Positions 12,798-25,164 are shown, numbered from the stretch's first letter. The stretch is 64,000 nt of DNA from Datura wrightii (GCA_035772735.1 JASDFA010000018.1:60914001-60978000), one strand, 5' to 3'. Numbers and translations are program-made. Notes: generated by a model not told the origin, from the letters alone.

Positions 12798-14053
12798 TGA
12801 TGACGTTCAAATCCACTCCTCACGAGGACAAAAGTGTAAACGATCGTCGCAATTTAATACCCAACTGAGTTAGGGTCAAATCCATAGGGAATAGTGATTG
12901 AATGACACAAAAAATTGTCTATTAAATTGAGCTAAATTGCATCAATGCATTAAAAATGAAAAAAATGTTGGGGAAAAGTGATATCACAATTTGAATTAAA
13001 ATCAATTACCAATTAAAGCAAGGCAACCAAATTGAATGAAAAAATATCAGAAAGGGCTATGGGTGTGCTATTAATGGGGTTTCAATTGGACTGGAATTAA
13101 CTAGGTAATTGAATTATTACTCATAAGCAGAAATAACCATGAACGAGGTAGCACCCAATGTTTTTAAACCACTCGGGTGCCTTTTACATTGAGTTTTCTC
13201 AAACCCCAATGTCCAAAATAATTCATCCACTATGACTTGGGTCAGATTTGAGCTATTTCTAGCCTCAAATATCTAATGGGTGGATGACTATGGGTTTAAG
13301 ATATTTTTAGCCCAACCCCACACAACCAAGACCCAATAACACGACATTACTTTTTCACCCATATTCAATTTTCCATTTACAAGCAACAATGGAATAAGCA
13401 AACATAACCCACATTAGCAACTATGGGTAATTCAATTTTAAATTAGGAGAAAATTATAAACTTATACTAAATGAGTAATTATAAGATCAATCTAGTAACA
13501 CCCAATCCAATTTAACCCCAATCATGCACACACACCTAGAAAAGTATTTAGCCACTCATAGATGAGAAATATAAGATTATGTTAACAAATAAACTCATAA
13601 CATTCATCATCAAGAGTTAATATCAAGCTCAAAATTATCGTCAATGGTGGTTTGTACCTTTAACAAGAAGAAGAAAAAAAACTATTCAATATTTCTCTCT
13701 CTAACTTTACAAATATGGAATGGAATATGTAGTATATTTTAGGGAATGCATATAAATAGGTTAAAATGCTTCTCAAATCCCATGCTGGATAATTTTGCCC
13801 TCCTGAAGATGACCTCACTTGATTGTCACCAATATCCTGCCGGTGCCCATCCACGGGTCGCTGCTCTGTAGCAGCTGGGGCCAGTGACTCTGGGATCTAA
13901 TCGGCATTGGCACCGATGGTACACAGGTGCTGACCCGCGTTCTGCTGGTGCACCTTCCACTTTACACTAGCATGCTCCTATGTTTGGCTGGAGTTTTACC
14001 GATCCCATCTGGTGAAACGCAGGTCGCCTTCTTCATACTTCATGCTTAAACCT
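12798..14053 (-). repeat. Tat/Athila-group LTR Z1, truncated
   Basis: Homologous along its length to LTR Z3 (28354-29782). Shared landmarks include AAATCCACTCCTCA, CAAATCCATAGG, CACCCAATCCAATTTAACCCC and the CCGGTGCCCATCCA stretch. It stops at about 14053, where the primer site of LTR Y3 begins, so its outer ~360 bp are missing. Its internal region is also missing on the left. Confidence 0.65.
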
Positions 14054-14054
14054 T

Positions 14055-14071
14055 GTCTCTGATACCAAGTT
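14055..14071 (-). other. Primer binding site of LTR Y3, initiator Met tRNA type
   Basis: The minus strand reads CTTGGTATCAGAGAC. It directly adjoins the LTR end TGTCACGACC at 14072. Confidence 0.7.
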
Positions 14072-15613
14072 TGTCACGACCTGAGCTGGGACCCTAGATT
14101 GAGACACGGGATCTAGAACCATGAATAGCTCCAAGTCGGTCCATGTCATTAACATAGAGACTAATGAGCTTATATCAAAGTGGTAACTCATAACTTAAAC
14201 ATCAAAAAGCGAAAATATGAATATCATAACATATAACAACTATCACAAATGGAGTTAACACCCGATAAAGTTGAAAGCCTATATAATGTCTGATAAGACT
14301 CTATACTGTTTGATGAGTTGATGGAAAAACACCCCCAACAGCTCGCTAAAATCTGAACCTGAAATAACATAATCAAATGCTATGTTGAATGTCCTCGGAA
14401 GATGAGAACTCACAAAAAAATTGGAATTGAGATGGACTATAGGGGAAAGATGGACTAACGGTGAAATTGAGATTGATCGCTCGGGCCTGTATCATAAAAC
14501 AATAGAGCATAAATTATGTGGTCAGTACATGGAATATACCAAGTATGTAAGACAAGTAAAATATGCTAAGTAAATGATAACTGAAATCATGCATATAAAT
14601 ATAAATTAGTATGTAATGAGAGTAAGGACTGCATGCTGAAATCTAAATCTAAGACATATATAGTCATAAGCTGAGTGTCATATCTGAATAGAACGACCCA
14701 AGGTTAAAATTAGAAATCATATGACTTGTCATAGCTAAAATAGCAAGTAAAAGCTCATATTGGGTCAAACCTTTAAAACATAATATCATAAGTCATGAAC
14801 ATGAATAACTGAAATCATGAGGAACAATGGGAGACTCATTATAACCGACACCATCATAATAGAGCTTACAAGATGCCCCAACTATCACATTCAAATGGGT
14901 AGAGCTGTCCAAAACCTTTCCAGGTCTAAGTACTATAACATGATATCAATATCAAGCTGAGACCCCTTGGAGGAAGGGGAAAACTCTCTTGAGAGGTCCC
15001 AAATTTTTTTTATATACATACCCACGTTGGCACGTAGTTCTAAGAATGGGTAACCTTTGATCACCAAGCCTACTTGGTGCTAGACACTACTCCCAGATCC
15101 ATGCATAGTGCTCCCATCATTTCTCAATGAAGCCGAAATCATAATTACATGCATAGTCTGAAATCTGAACATAGGGAGTCCTGGCTCCAAACATACCATA
15201 AGTCGATTTAGGAGTATTGACTCCAAGCCATATGGTAAGATGATATTACAAAATCGAGCTAATCATGAAAACATACTTAACTTGTGTGGGCTTTCCTAGA
15301 TCTTAAAATCATGCATACTTTAAATAGACTTCACAAGTCAAAATCATGAATTCATACATCGGTAATTTATAAACATGCATTCATGCTTCATATCTCATAA
15401 TACTTGGCATCATGAATCATAAACTTGACTTTTTAAGAAACTTACATAATAGGAAATAATTTCTATTAAATTCAAATCATGAATTTATAATTAAATTATG
15501 TATAAAATTTTCCCATAAATCTTAAACATGCTTTGGAACATGAGAGGAATTTACCCATAGACATATCATGGAGATTTTCATAAAACTAGGTTAAAACCTT
15601 ATAAAATCATATA
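14072..15613 (-). repeat. Tekay-like LTR Y3, truncated
   Basis: Starts TGTCACGACC and carries the family hairpin (14488-14506, weakened) and the ACGTTGGCACGTAG and CATATGGTAAG landmarks seen in other Tekay-like LTRs here. It stops at 15613 without its other terminus, exactly where LTR X-minus ends in TGTCAC. X probably inserted into Y3. No internal region is left. Confidence 0.65.
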
Positions 15614-17888
15614 TGTCACACCCCACCTTAGAAGGCATGACTGGCACGTAGTGCCACACTAGGATCGGACTGACCTGACTGGGTTTATACATGTTTGGTG
15701 CATGCCTGCAACTCAAGTCAAGAAAATAATGAGCTATATCTTGGCTGTAAACATAGCCTCCGGCTGACAAGGTCGTATAGCTACCTATAAATAAAATAGC
15801 AAACCGACAACAGGCAACAAAAGGGATCCTATACGGTCTGACAAGACCCTCATGTTGTAGTTATAATATAAATGAGAACAAGCCACTATAATAGGTCCCA
15901 GACGACCAACACACGAAACATGACTAATTTAGGCCCAACACAGCCAACAACAACTAACGGACTGACAACTGTAGTCTGCAAGCCTCTAAGAATATAAATA
16001 GTGGTCCGAACAGGGCCCCGACCTACCCAAATGCTATACAAATGCAAGACTGTAACCTATACAACCTGGAAACTCCGAACAAAGGGAGCTGGCCAAACTG
16101 CTGACTCTGACAAACTTCTATTGAAGATCCTAAACTCTATCTGTCTAAACCTGCAGGCAAGTAATGCAGTGCCCGGGGATGGGCGTTAGTACTATATGTA
16201 CCGAATATGTAAGGTAGTAAACAAGTTGTTAAAACTTGAAGGTATGTAAAAAGAGGGGCGGAAAGATAAATCTGTAAGTTGGCTTATTCGTAATCTGCTT
16301 CTAGAAAAACACTACATGTATATGAGCTATGACTATATAATCATGTAATCATAAGCTATAGCTAGCAGAAAAAAATACAAACAAGAACCTACTCTGGCCC
16401 TCATAAGCCTGGAAGGTACAAGCAACACAGAAATAACCTACCGGGACCCCCATAAGCCCTGGCAAGTACACTACAATCTATATACCCCAATCTATGTTTT
16501 TATGACTCTACTGTGCTATAGCCAACCTACCTGTCCCCCTGGGTCTGCAACTGAGCCCAGTTGGCCCCTGAACTGTAGCTGTGTCTGAGTCTAGTGGACT
16601 CCTGATAATTGCATCTCGAGCACTAGCCTCGACGGGGATGTGATGCCAATATGGCATAAAACTAGTAGTCTAGCCATGGAATAGACTATATAAGGCCCTT
16701 GGGCCTCATCATCGTCCCTTGAGATGACATATCGCTTCCTGGAGCGATGCCATATAACCCCTAGCGAGCAACGATACTGCTAGTAACCCTGGGGTGGTCA
16801 GGGAAGGCTCCTAAGTGAGAGCAACCCCACTCGAGGTGCTATACTGAAGTCTTAATCTAGCCACTCAAAAGGCATATCAGACCTTCTTGTCCTAACGCGG
16901 CCGCTGCTCGCCCCTAGAATAATTTGTATGCTACTAGCAAGCACACCCCATGTACCCATATCTGATCAGAGGATCCTGGTAGTGATCATAATCTCTAACG
17001 GCCTAGACAGGATAATGCAAAACCTGGAGTGGCCTGACAATGCGCTGGATGTCCTTCTTAGACAACTATAACTCATAAGCAACTGTAGGGTCATAGACAA
17101 CTAATCACTTATTTCTTTTTCTTGGACCAACTTTAAGCTGCTACTAGTCGAATATACTCCTGAGCAGTTAGCCCCCAACCCTCCCCAGGCAGCTTACGAC
17201 AATCCTTAGCCTGGAGGTAATACTGTACTAACATGGTTCTAGAACCTTAGACCTTAACTTTTTCTGCTAAGATTTCCTTTGACTTTTCCAGGCGATTCCT
17301 AACCTCAGTAGGTAAGCCTACATGAACTTAGCCACTCACGGCAACCTATACTTGAGCATCTTATAGGAGAAGGCTGGGGCATTGGCCCCACCTCTAACTG
17401 TTAATGGGGTCCCCTTCCTTAGGGTACCTACAAGTCTATTTAGCCTGAACGACTGGGATGGCTTCTTGGGAGACCTGTATGACGAATACTTTGTCAATTA
17501 GAACTAACAAGCACTGGTAGTAGCTAACTAGATGGCAGGCTCCCACTCAATTCACTAGACAACCCTAGTGCCACTGACTCTAAAGTACGGCCTTCCTATC
17601 TAAATATCTGGCCCTAGGGTGTGAGGGTACGATTATGGCCTCTGGTGTGCTTTACTAACAAAATAGGCACCCGACTGGTAGTTATATTTCATAGCTACAC
17701 CTATGTTGTTCAACTTACTAACTCAGGCCCAATAGCTATCCACAAGCTTATAAGGTCTAGGACTGACAATATAACATTCCAGTCTACTAACAAAATGAAC
17801 TGAACAAAGCGGAGTTTCTGCGACTCACCTAGTGTATGTCATACTTAACATGCTCCTTCCTGACAAAGGATACTGTAGTATGGTCCAT
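15614..17888 (-). repeat. LTR X, inverted second copy, truncated
   Basis: The plus strand starts TGTCACACCCC, so on the minus strand the LTR ends ...GGGGTGTGACA. About 16560-17888 is the inverted counterpart of 4614-3285. Matching landmarks include the GTCCACTAGACTCAGACA stretch, the GCGAGCAGCGG...CGTTAGG stretch and the GTGACACTAGGATTGTCTAG region. The U3 end is lost because Athila A starts at 17889. ORFs inside have no recognisable product. Confidence 0.65.
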
Positions 17889-18323
17889 TGATCTTGGGCA
17901 GAATTGCATGCCCAAGTGATACTTAAACGGTTCATTTCATCTTGTTTATCGATTGTTATGTGTAAATTATCATGTGATTTGTAGTTAAATGTGAATTTAT
18001 ACTAACCAACATGATTAGTGTTGTTTTGCAGGTAAAATGGAATATTGGGAAGCTAAGATACATGTTGGTAAAATCGGGAATGGACTTGGAAACAAGGAGT
18101 GGAAAAGGACAAGGAAGAGAAGCAAAAACAAGGACTCGGCGATGGAGCCGTGTCACGTTGCCATTGCGGAGGCACTATGCCTCAGATGAAATAATTTGGT
18201 CAATTTCCAGTGAAGGTGCGCGATAGCACCGTGGCACGTTGGCCAGGCTCCGTGATGCATGCCATGGCACGTTGAGGTGAAATTGCCTGGGAGCCGACTT
18301 CCAGTGAAGGTCCTCGATACCTC

Positions 18324-18365
18324 CGTGGCACGGAGGGAGTGCTCCGCGATACACTACGTGCCACG
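18324..18365 (+). other. LTR hairpin, CGTG-N-CACG type
   Basis: Arms CGTGGCACGGAG (18324-18335) and CTACGTGCCACG (18354-18365) give 11 of 12 pairs. It lies just upstream of the TATA box. In the Athila B LTRs the fifth pair is T-A instead of G-C. Confidence 0.6.
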
Positions 18366-18397
18366 TTGCTTGTTATTCCTAGAAAAATTCTCAAGAG

Positions 18398-18406
18398 TAT
18401 AAATAG
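18398..18406 (+). promoter_or_regulatory. TATA box of Athila A LTR
   Basis: TATAAATAG about 510 bp into the LTR. The equivalent position in the other LTRs reads TATAAATAA (47255-47247), TATAAATG (38945-38938) and a mutated TGTAAATAG (63421-63413), which supports a U3 core promoter. Confidence 0.7.
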
Positions 18407-19302
18407 CACACTTAGGTTTTATTTTAAACATTCTGACTTGGTTGAGCAAGAACGTGGGTTACAGGCAGTTGAGGGGACGAAAATTCTGGGGTTCTTCTCT
18501 ATCTCTTTCTCTTTTATCTCAATTGTTTGTATGAATTATACTTATTTGATGATGTTTAATCCACAAATGAGTTTCTAAATTCACTTTTTGCTGAGGTTAA
18601 GAACAATTGTAGTGGAATGTAATTGTTAATCAATTAAGTTTTCATCTTCTCTTCAATGGTTGTTCTATCAATACTTTTTTTACTGCATTAATGTTTGTCA
18701 ATGTTAATGTATATCTAAAAAATCCAATTTTGATTTTGAAAAGGAAAGAAATTGGAAAGATGTGAATTGGTAGGATATGATCTCTTCTTAGTTTGGAAAA
18801 TTGAGAATCGATTTACATTCAGAATTGAAATATATCTGAAAGTCTTATTAGTCAATTAAGGAATCAGGAATATATCTCTAGAACATGAAATTCTTTTACC
18901 ACAGAAATGTAGATTAAGGCTCATGATTCTTATGTTGGATAGGAGTCGAAAGTTCCAATCCATAGGCAATAATTCTTGACTAGCAACCGAAGGAAAGATT
19001 AACAGAATTGTATTGATAAATTAATTCCCTGCATGTTCGTTTTAACCTAAGCTTGCTCATTACTATTGTTCAGACTCACTTTATAATTTTGCCTTAGATT
19101 CTTATTAATTAGTAAACTCAAACTCTCAAAATATTATTTATTTGGTTGTCTGCATTCTTAAAGATATAGTTCATTAACACTTAAGTTAATTCATACCGTA
19201 GATCAATCCATGTGGGATCGATACTTGGTTTTACTCAAGCCACTTTACTACGTGTTCGACCACGTGCCATTGCGTGTAGTCACCACAGCACCCAACAAGT
19301 TT

Positions 19303-19320
19303 TTGGCGCCGTTACCGGGA
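19303..19320 (+). other. Primer binding site of Athila A, tRNA-Asp type
   Basis: TTGGCGCCGTTACCGGGA, complementary apart from one base to the 3' end of plant tRNA-Asp(GTC) as I recall it. It begins a few bases after the LTR end. Athila elements are known for this primer. Confidence 0.75.
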
Positions 19321-19331
19321 ACTGGCAATTG

Positions 19332-19408
19332 GTAAAATTATTTTCTTATTGTTAGTTTACAAATTCTATTTAAGTGCTGACAACATGATCTTAGCCTTTC
19401 ACTTTCAG
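19332..19408 (+). other. Candidate 77-bp leader intron of Athila A
   Basis: Donor TTG/GTAAAATT at 19332, possible branch site CTGAC at 19377-19381 and acceptor CTTTCAG/AT at 19408. Athila B has the same donor and acceptor 77 bp apart (46317-46241). No in-frame ATG precedes the conserved start of Gag, so the leader may matter for translation. Splicing itself is inference. Confidence 0.4.
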
Positions 19409-19419
19409 ATATTGAATTC

Positions 19420-20695
19420 TGTTGGACACTGGCAAGAGACAAGGAGTTGGTGGATTCATGCATAGATCCAGAAAGACAATTTCATCGTCAAAGAAGGGAA
19501 GCTCTAGAGAAGAAGCTACAGTTGCTCAGACAGACAATCCAGGAGCAACAACAGAATCCACCACTTGTGAGGGCAGTTCTAGTGCCCGAGGAAATGGCAG
19601 CAAGGCCGGTTCGTGAAGTGGCAATCCGACATGCTAACAATGTTACATCAAGTATTCACAAACAAGAGCTAGGAGGGAGGTTTTAGCTTAAACAGAACAT
19701 GGTGCAATTGTTCCACACCAGCGGGAAATTCACAGGTCTCCCTCATGAAGATCCACAACATCTCCAAAACGTTTTGGAGATAAATGATACTTACATTCCA
19801 GCTGGAGTATCATCCGATTACGTAAGGCTTACATTATTCCCATTTTCATTATTGGGGGAAGCAAAGAGGTGGTTGAAAGTTGAACCACCTAACTCTATCA
19901 CCACTTGGTATGATGTTGCAAGAAAATTTTTGATAAGATTCTTTCCATTCGATAAAACAGCAAGGCTTAGAAGTCAGATTCTGAGTTTTAAACAAAGAGA
20001 GGGGGAGAATCTATATCAAGCTTGGGAAAGGTTCAAATCATTGTTAAGGGGTTGACTTCACCATCACCAGTCCAATGATGTGTTGGTGCATACTTTCATA
20101 GAGGGTTTGGAGCCACTTACCAAAATTTTGCTAGACTCAGCAGCTGGGGGACATGCATTATAAAAGACTTATGAGGAGCTTTATACTTTGTTAAATCGTA
20201 TTTCATAGGGAAATCCAGAGTGGAATGCGGAATCTTTAAGAGGAGGAATAAGGAAAGCGGCAGGAGTCTTTGAGGTGGATGGTTTTACAGCTATCGCTGC
20301 TCAGATAGCTGCATTGCAAAATAAACTTAACACCCACTTCAGCAATATGAGCTTGAATCAACCACAAGCCCCAGTTAATGTAGTGCAGCAAGTTTGGTGT
20401 GAAGTATGCCGTAGTAATGAAAACTCAGCCGAGTGTTGTGGTGCAAATCCAGATGCAGTGAACTTTGTTGGGAACAACCAAAGAAATAATCACCAGTAGT
20501 ATGGCAATAATTACAACTCCAATTGGAGGAAACATCCGAATTTCTCTTGGGGTAGTAACAGCCATCAAGGGCACAGTTCGAATCAGGGTGCACAGAGAAA
20601 TCAAGAGGGGCAGCAGAATTATCAGTCTCAATATAGAGGAAACAATGCACCTCCTCCACCACCCATCAGCAATGAGGAAATGTTCAAAACATGAT
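19420..20695 (+). pseudogene. Athila A Gag (capsid and zinc knuckle), disrupted
   Basis: Conserved from ELVDSCIDPERQFHRQRREA through the capsid-like block LTLFPFSLLGEAKRWL, FLIRFFPFDKTARLRSQI and EGENLYQAWERFKSL to the linker with EELYTLLNRIS. The zinc knuckle region CEVCRSNENSAECC has Asn where Athila B has His. Stops fall at 19684, near 20053, in 20150-20210 and at 20497, and a 2-bp loss near 20693 shifts the frame into the Gag-protease linker. No ATG is found at the conserved start. Gag would form particles. Confidence 0.85.
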
Positions 20696-20698
20696 AGC

Positions 20699-21577
20699 CA
20701 ACAAAGCTCAAATGCAGGCTGATTATGTGAAATTAGAGGCAGACTTAAAAAACAACCAGTTAGCTACAAAGGCGTTGGAGTACCAGTTTGGACAACTAGC
20801 TGGAGCTCAAAACACCAGGCCTAGAGGAGGACTACCGAGTGACACTGACCCAAATCCCAAGCAAGTTAATGTAGTGACCACAAGGAGTGGTTTACAACTC
20901 AAGGTGGTGGAACCAGAAAGATCACCCAACAATCAGGAGTAGTGGAGAAAGATAGGGAACATGATGATGAGAGGGGGAAGGAGTAGGCAGCTGAAGCAGA
21001 AAGACCACCACCCTTGTTCCCTCAAAGATTAAAGAAAGACAAGGAGGAAGCTTGTTTTAAAAAGTTCATGGAGGTGCTTAAATAGGTACACATTAATTTA
21101 CCTTTGGTTGACGTTTTGCAGGGAGTGCCTAAATATGCAAAGTATATCAAGTACATCGTAGCCAACAAAAGCAGATTGACGGAGTATGCTACGGTGGCGC
21201 TTAGTGAGGAGTGCACTTCCCGGATTCAAAATAGGTTGCCAACAAAGCTCAAGGACCCTGGGAGCTTTGCAATTCAGATATCCGAGCTCGCGGATTATGT
21301 GATTTGGGAGCGAGCATAAACTTGATGCCAACATCGGTGTTCAAGAAGTTGGGGCTGGGTAGTCCTAAACCAACTACAGTGATCTTGCAGCTAGCTGACC
21401 ATTCTTTGGCCAGACCAAATGGCATTTGTGGAGGACGTGTTGGTGCAATTGGGCTCCCTCATCTTCCCAGTGGATTTTATTGTCTTAGATTTTTAGCCCG
21501 ATGCGGAAGTACCATTTATTTTGGGACGTCCTTTCTTGGAAACCGGGAGAGCTTTGATTGATGTAGCTGCAGTCTAG
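20699..21577 (+). pseudogene. Athila A Gag-protease linker and aspartic protease, disrupted
   Basis: The linker includes LEYQFGQLAGAQNTRPRGG and DTDPNPKQVN. The protease has LCDLGASINLMP with the catalytic Asp at 21301, the D-L-G-A form typical of Athila rather than D-S-G-A. Just before it about 16 bp are missing relative to Athila B, which shifts the frame. The flap and GRPFL regions follow with more shifts. A TAG at 21575 stands where Athila B has CAG. It would cleave Gag-Pol. Confidence 0.8.
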
Positions 21578-23005
21578 CTAACCATGCGAGCGCATGACAA
21601 AGTGGAGGTATTTGATGTGTATAAGGCCATGAAGTTTCCGTCCATCTATGAGGAACTTTCAGCAATCAATGTGCTAAACCAAGAAGAAATTCTTCAGATT
21701 GTTGATTCTCGAGATCCATTGGAGAGAGTGTTGATGAGCTCCGATCATTTTGGAGATAGAGATACTTATGAGATGGTGCAAATGCTAAATGAATCAAAAT
21801 GGTATCTCAGGAAGCAAGACTTTCAGCCATTGATGAGGCCCCTGGAACCATTGCCAAAACCATCTATTGAGGAAGCACCAAAAATGGAGTAGAAGTCATT
21901 GCCTCCACATTTGAAATATGTCTTTCTGGGGGAAGATGACACCGTGCCAGTCATCATCTCCGCAAAATTGACGGAGTCACAGGCAAAGGATGCATTGGTG
22001 GTTCTCAAGAGGAGGAAGAAAGCAATGGGCTGGCAAATGTCAGACATCCGGGGTATCAATCCAGCTTTTTTCACACATAGAATTTTGATGGAGGAAGGAG
22101 CAAAGCCAACTGTACAACATCAGCAGAGGTTGAATCCGATGATGAAGGATGTGGTTAGGAAGGAAGTGATTAAATGGCTTGATGTAGGTGTGGTCTATCC
22201 TATTTAAGACAGCGAATGGGTCAGCCCCGTTCAGTGTGTCCCAAAGAAAGGAGGGATGACCGTGGTCACCAATGAGAAAAATGAGTTGATCCCTATAGGC
22301 ACAGTCATAGGCTGGCGAATTTGCATGGATTACAGAAAGCTAAATGAGGCCACAAGGAAAGATCACTATCCTATCCCATTTATTGATCAGATATTGGATA
22401 GATTGGCAGGTAAAGAATATTACTGTTTCCTTGATGGGTATTCTGGCTATAACCAGATAGCCATAGCACTGGAGGACCCGGAGAAGACTACTTTCACATG
22501 TCCTTATGGGACATATGCTTTCCGGCGGATGCCATTTGGGTTATGCAATGCACCCGCCACATTCCAGAGATGCATGATAGCGATCTTCCATGATATGGTG
22601 GAAGATTTTGTCGAGGTATTTATGGATGATTTTTCTGTTTTCGGTAATTCCTTTGCTACTTGTTTGCAGAATCTTGACAGGGTGCTAGCTCGTTGTGAAG
22701 AATCCAACCTTGTACTCAACTAGGAGAAATGTCATTTCTTAGTCAAGGAGGGTATCGTCCTTGTCCATAAAGTGTCTTGCAAGGGGTTGGAAGTCGATCG
22801 TGAAAAGATTGAGTTTATTGAAAAGCTACCACCACCTGTGTCAGTGAAGGGTGTTCGCAGTTTTCTCGGACATGAAGGGTTCTACATACTGTTCATCAAG
22901 AACTTCTCTAAAATTTCTAGACCAATATGTAGGTTTCTAGAAAAAGAGGTGAAGTTCGAGTTTGATGAGGATTGTGTCAAAGTATTCGAGGAGTTGAAAT
23001 AGAAG
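21578..23005 (+). pseudogene. Athila A reverse transcriptase, disrupted by stops
   Basis: One frame runs from the protease-RT linker (TMRAHDKVEVFDVYKA) through RT. Motifs are WRICMDYRKLNEATRKDHYP, FLDGYSGYNQI, TFTCPYGTYAFRRMPFGLCN and the catalytic FMDDFSVFG at about 22619-22645 with both Asp present. The thumb or connection region follows. Stops are at 21890 (TAG), 22205 (TAA), 22721 (TAG) and 23000 (TAG). Several replace Gln or Trp codons. RT copies element RNA into DNA. Apart from the stops the frame is kept, so decay is fairly recent or mainly by transitions. Confidence 0.9.
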
Positions 23006-23455
23006 TTGATAGAAGCACCTATCCTCATTTCTTCGGATTGGGAACAACCGTTTGAACTAATGTGTGATACAAGCGATGTGGCTGTAGGAGCTGTATTGGG
23101 GCAGACGAGAAATAGAATTTTTCATTATATTCATTACGCAAGCAAAACACTTGACGTAGCCCAAGTCAATTATACAGTCACAAAAAAGGAGATGCTAGCA
23201 TTGGTATTCGCGTTTGATAAATTTAGGTCCTATTTGGTGGGTTCAAGAGTAGTGGTGTATACCGATCGTGTAGCGATTTGTTATCTATTTAACAAGAAGG
23301 ATGCAAAGCCCAGGCTGATTAGATGGATCTTGTTGTTACAAGAGTTTGACCTAGAGATTCGGGAAAGAAAGGGGAGCGAGAATCAAGTGGCAGATCACCT
23401 ATCGCGTTTGGAAAGCCAGTTGCATGTGAAGGTAGGTGACAGCATCAAAGATGAG
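23006..23455 (+). pseudogene. Athila A RNase H
   Basis: Continues the RT frame. LMCDTSDVAVGAVLGQ holds the first catalytic Asp region, KKEMLALVFAFDKFRSYLVG the Glu region, and VYTDRVAICYLF the next Asp, where the family's TDH reads TDR. It ends before the QVADHLSRLE linker and INT. It would remove RNA from RNA-DNA hybrids. The segment itself is open, and the stop just upstream (23000) separates it from RT. Confidence 0.88.
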
Positions 23456-24783
23456 TTCCCGAATGAGCATCTCTTAGTAATAAGGGAAGCTGAAACCCCT
23501 TGGTATGCAGACATTGTGAATTTTCTAGTGAGTGGAGTCTATCCACCTGAGGCTACAGCTCAGCAAAGAAAGAAGTTGAGACATGATTGTAGGTATTATA
23601 TTTGGGATGTGCCGTACTTGTTTAAGCAGGGACCGTATCAGGTGATGAGAAGATGCTTCTCGGAGAGCCAGATTGCAGAAGTTTTGAGGAGTTGTCACTC
23701 TTCATTGTATGGAGGGCACCACGGAGGCGAGCGGACAGCGCACAAGGTGCTACAGTCAGGTTTCTTTTGGCCTACGTTGTTTAGAGACTCTATGGAATAC
23801 GTAAAAATGTGTGATAGATGTCAAAGAATAGGCAGAATTGGTAGAAGGCAAGAAATGTCGCTGCAGTAGATATTAGAAGTGGAGATCTTTGATGTATGGG
23901 GTATAGATTTCATGGGCCCATTCCCACCATCATTTGGTAATCATTACATCTTGGTAGCCATTGATTATGTATCAAGGTGGGTTGAAGCAACAGTTTGCCC
24001 CAGGAATGACAACAAGGTGGTAACAAAATTTGTGAAAAAGCACATTTTCACTAGGTTCGGGACACTCCGAGCCATTATCACTGATGGAGGGGCTCATTTT
24101 TTAAATGCAAGTTTCAAGAATTTGCTAGCTAAGTATGGGGTGCGCCACAAGGTACCAACAACATATCATCCCCAAACTAGTGGGCAAGTGGAGGTGTCGA
24201 ACAGAGAAGTAAAGCAGTTTCTACAGAAAACAGTGAATGCACAACGTAGTGATTGGTCAAGAAAACTCGACGATGCATTGTGGGCTTATAGAACTGCGTA
24301 CAAGACACCAATTGGGACTTCTCCGTATAGATTGGTCTATGGAAAGGCGTGTCATCTTCCTGTGGAGCTAGAACACTGAGCTTTCTAGGCCGTGAGGAAA
24401 TTGAACATGGATCTAGAGCTAGTTGGTAAGAAGAGGCTGATGCAACTCAGCGAACTTGATGAGTTTCATTGGCATGCCTATGAAAGTGCCAAGTGCTACA
24501 AAGAGAAACCAAAGAGGTGGAACGATAAGCATATGGTGCATTGGATCTTTGAGCCGGGGCAGAAAGTATTGCTATTCAATTCAAGTTTGAGGTTGTTTCC
24601 AGGAAAATTGCGGTCCAAATGGTCAGGGCCATTTGAGGTTGTAAGAATGACCCCGCATGGGCGGTGGAGTTGTGGCAAGAAGATAGAAGTGCCACATTCT
24701 TAGTAAATGGGCAGAGATGTAAGCATTATTGGGGTGAGGACGTTATTCGAGAGAAGACGTCCATCACTCTAGAGGATGATTGA
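23456..24783 (+). pseudogene. Athila A integrase, disrupted
   Basis: The zinc-binding part shows CHSSLYGGHHGGERTA and MCDRCQR. The catalytic core keeps DVWGIDFMGPF (first Asp), IITDGGAHF (second Asp) and SNREVKQFL (Glu). The C-terminal part includes FEPGQKVLLFNSSLRLFPGK and KWSGPFEV, then a frameshift near 24665 into the terminal WQEDRSATF and EKTSITLEDD stretch. Stops are at 23867, 24377 and 24386. It has no chromodomain, as expected for Athila. All three catalytic acids are present. Confidence 0.9.
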
Positions 24784-25069
24784 ACGTGAATGACGTCGAG
24801 CCGCGACAGTAAATAAGGCGCTGCACGGGAGGCAACCCGTGAAATTGTTGTAATAGAGGAGTAGAACTATATGAAATAAAAAAGAGAAAAAGAAATAAAA
24901 TAAAATAAAAATTTTGTTTGTGTTGAAACCTATGAATTCTAACCAATTTGTTGTGGTGAAGTGATTTTCAGGTGGAACGGAGGGCAAAAATGCAAAGAAT
25001 AGCAAAGGAAAAAAATCGAGGAGAGAAAAATAAAAATTTGCACATTACAGTGAGCCTACGCAATGGCTC

Positions 25070-25111
25070 CGTGTCACGGAGGGGGTGCTCTGCGTTACCC
25101 TCTGTGACACG
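25070..25111 (+). other. Post-pol hairpin H1 of Athila A
   Basis: Arms CGTGTCACGGAGGG (25070-25083) and CCCTCTGTGACACG (25098-25111). Thirteen Watson-Crick pairs and one G-T wobble, loop of 14 bases. First stem of a three-stem module. Confidence 0.7.
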
Positions 25112-25118
25112 TTGAAGA

Positions 25119-25150
25119 GTGTTTCGGATTTTTTTAAAAATCCAAAACAC
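25119..25150 (+). other. Post-pol central palindrome of Athila A
   Basis: Arms GTGTTTCGGATTTTT (25119-25133) and AAAAATCCAAAACAC (25136-25150), 14 of 15 pairs, two-base loop. Athila B has a different sequence in the same place but again a near-perfect palindrome (43394-43418). Confidence 0.7.
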
Positions 25151-25164
25151 TGGCGCGATGGCTT

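Larger units (their letters stand above)
17889..19297 (+). repeat. Athila A 5' LTR
   Basis: 1409 bp from TGATCTTGGGC to ...ACCCAACA, with TG...CA ends. It is the inverse of the LTRs at 38043-39455 and 46353-47767. A CpG-rich block with repeated CGTG-N-CACG motifs (about 18140-18365) precedes the TATA box. The last third carries the GATCGATACTTGG stretch shared with the other Athila LTRs. Confidence 0.88.

Noticed and set aside
24885..24912. AAATA-type microsatellite
   Set aside because: Short A-rich stretch in the Athila A post-pol region; ordinary low complexity.
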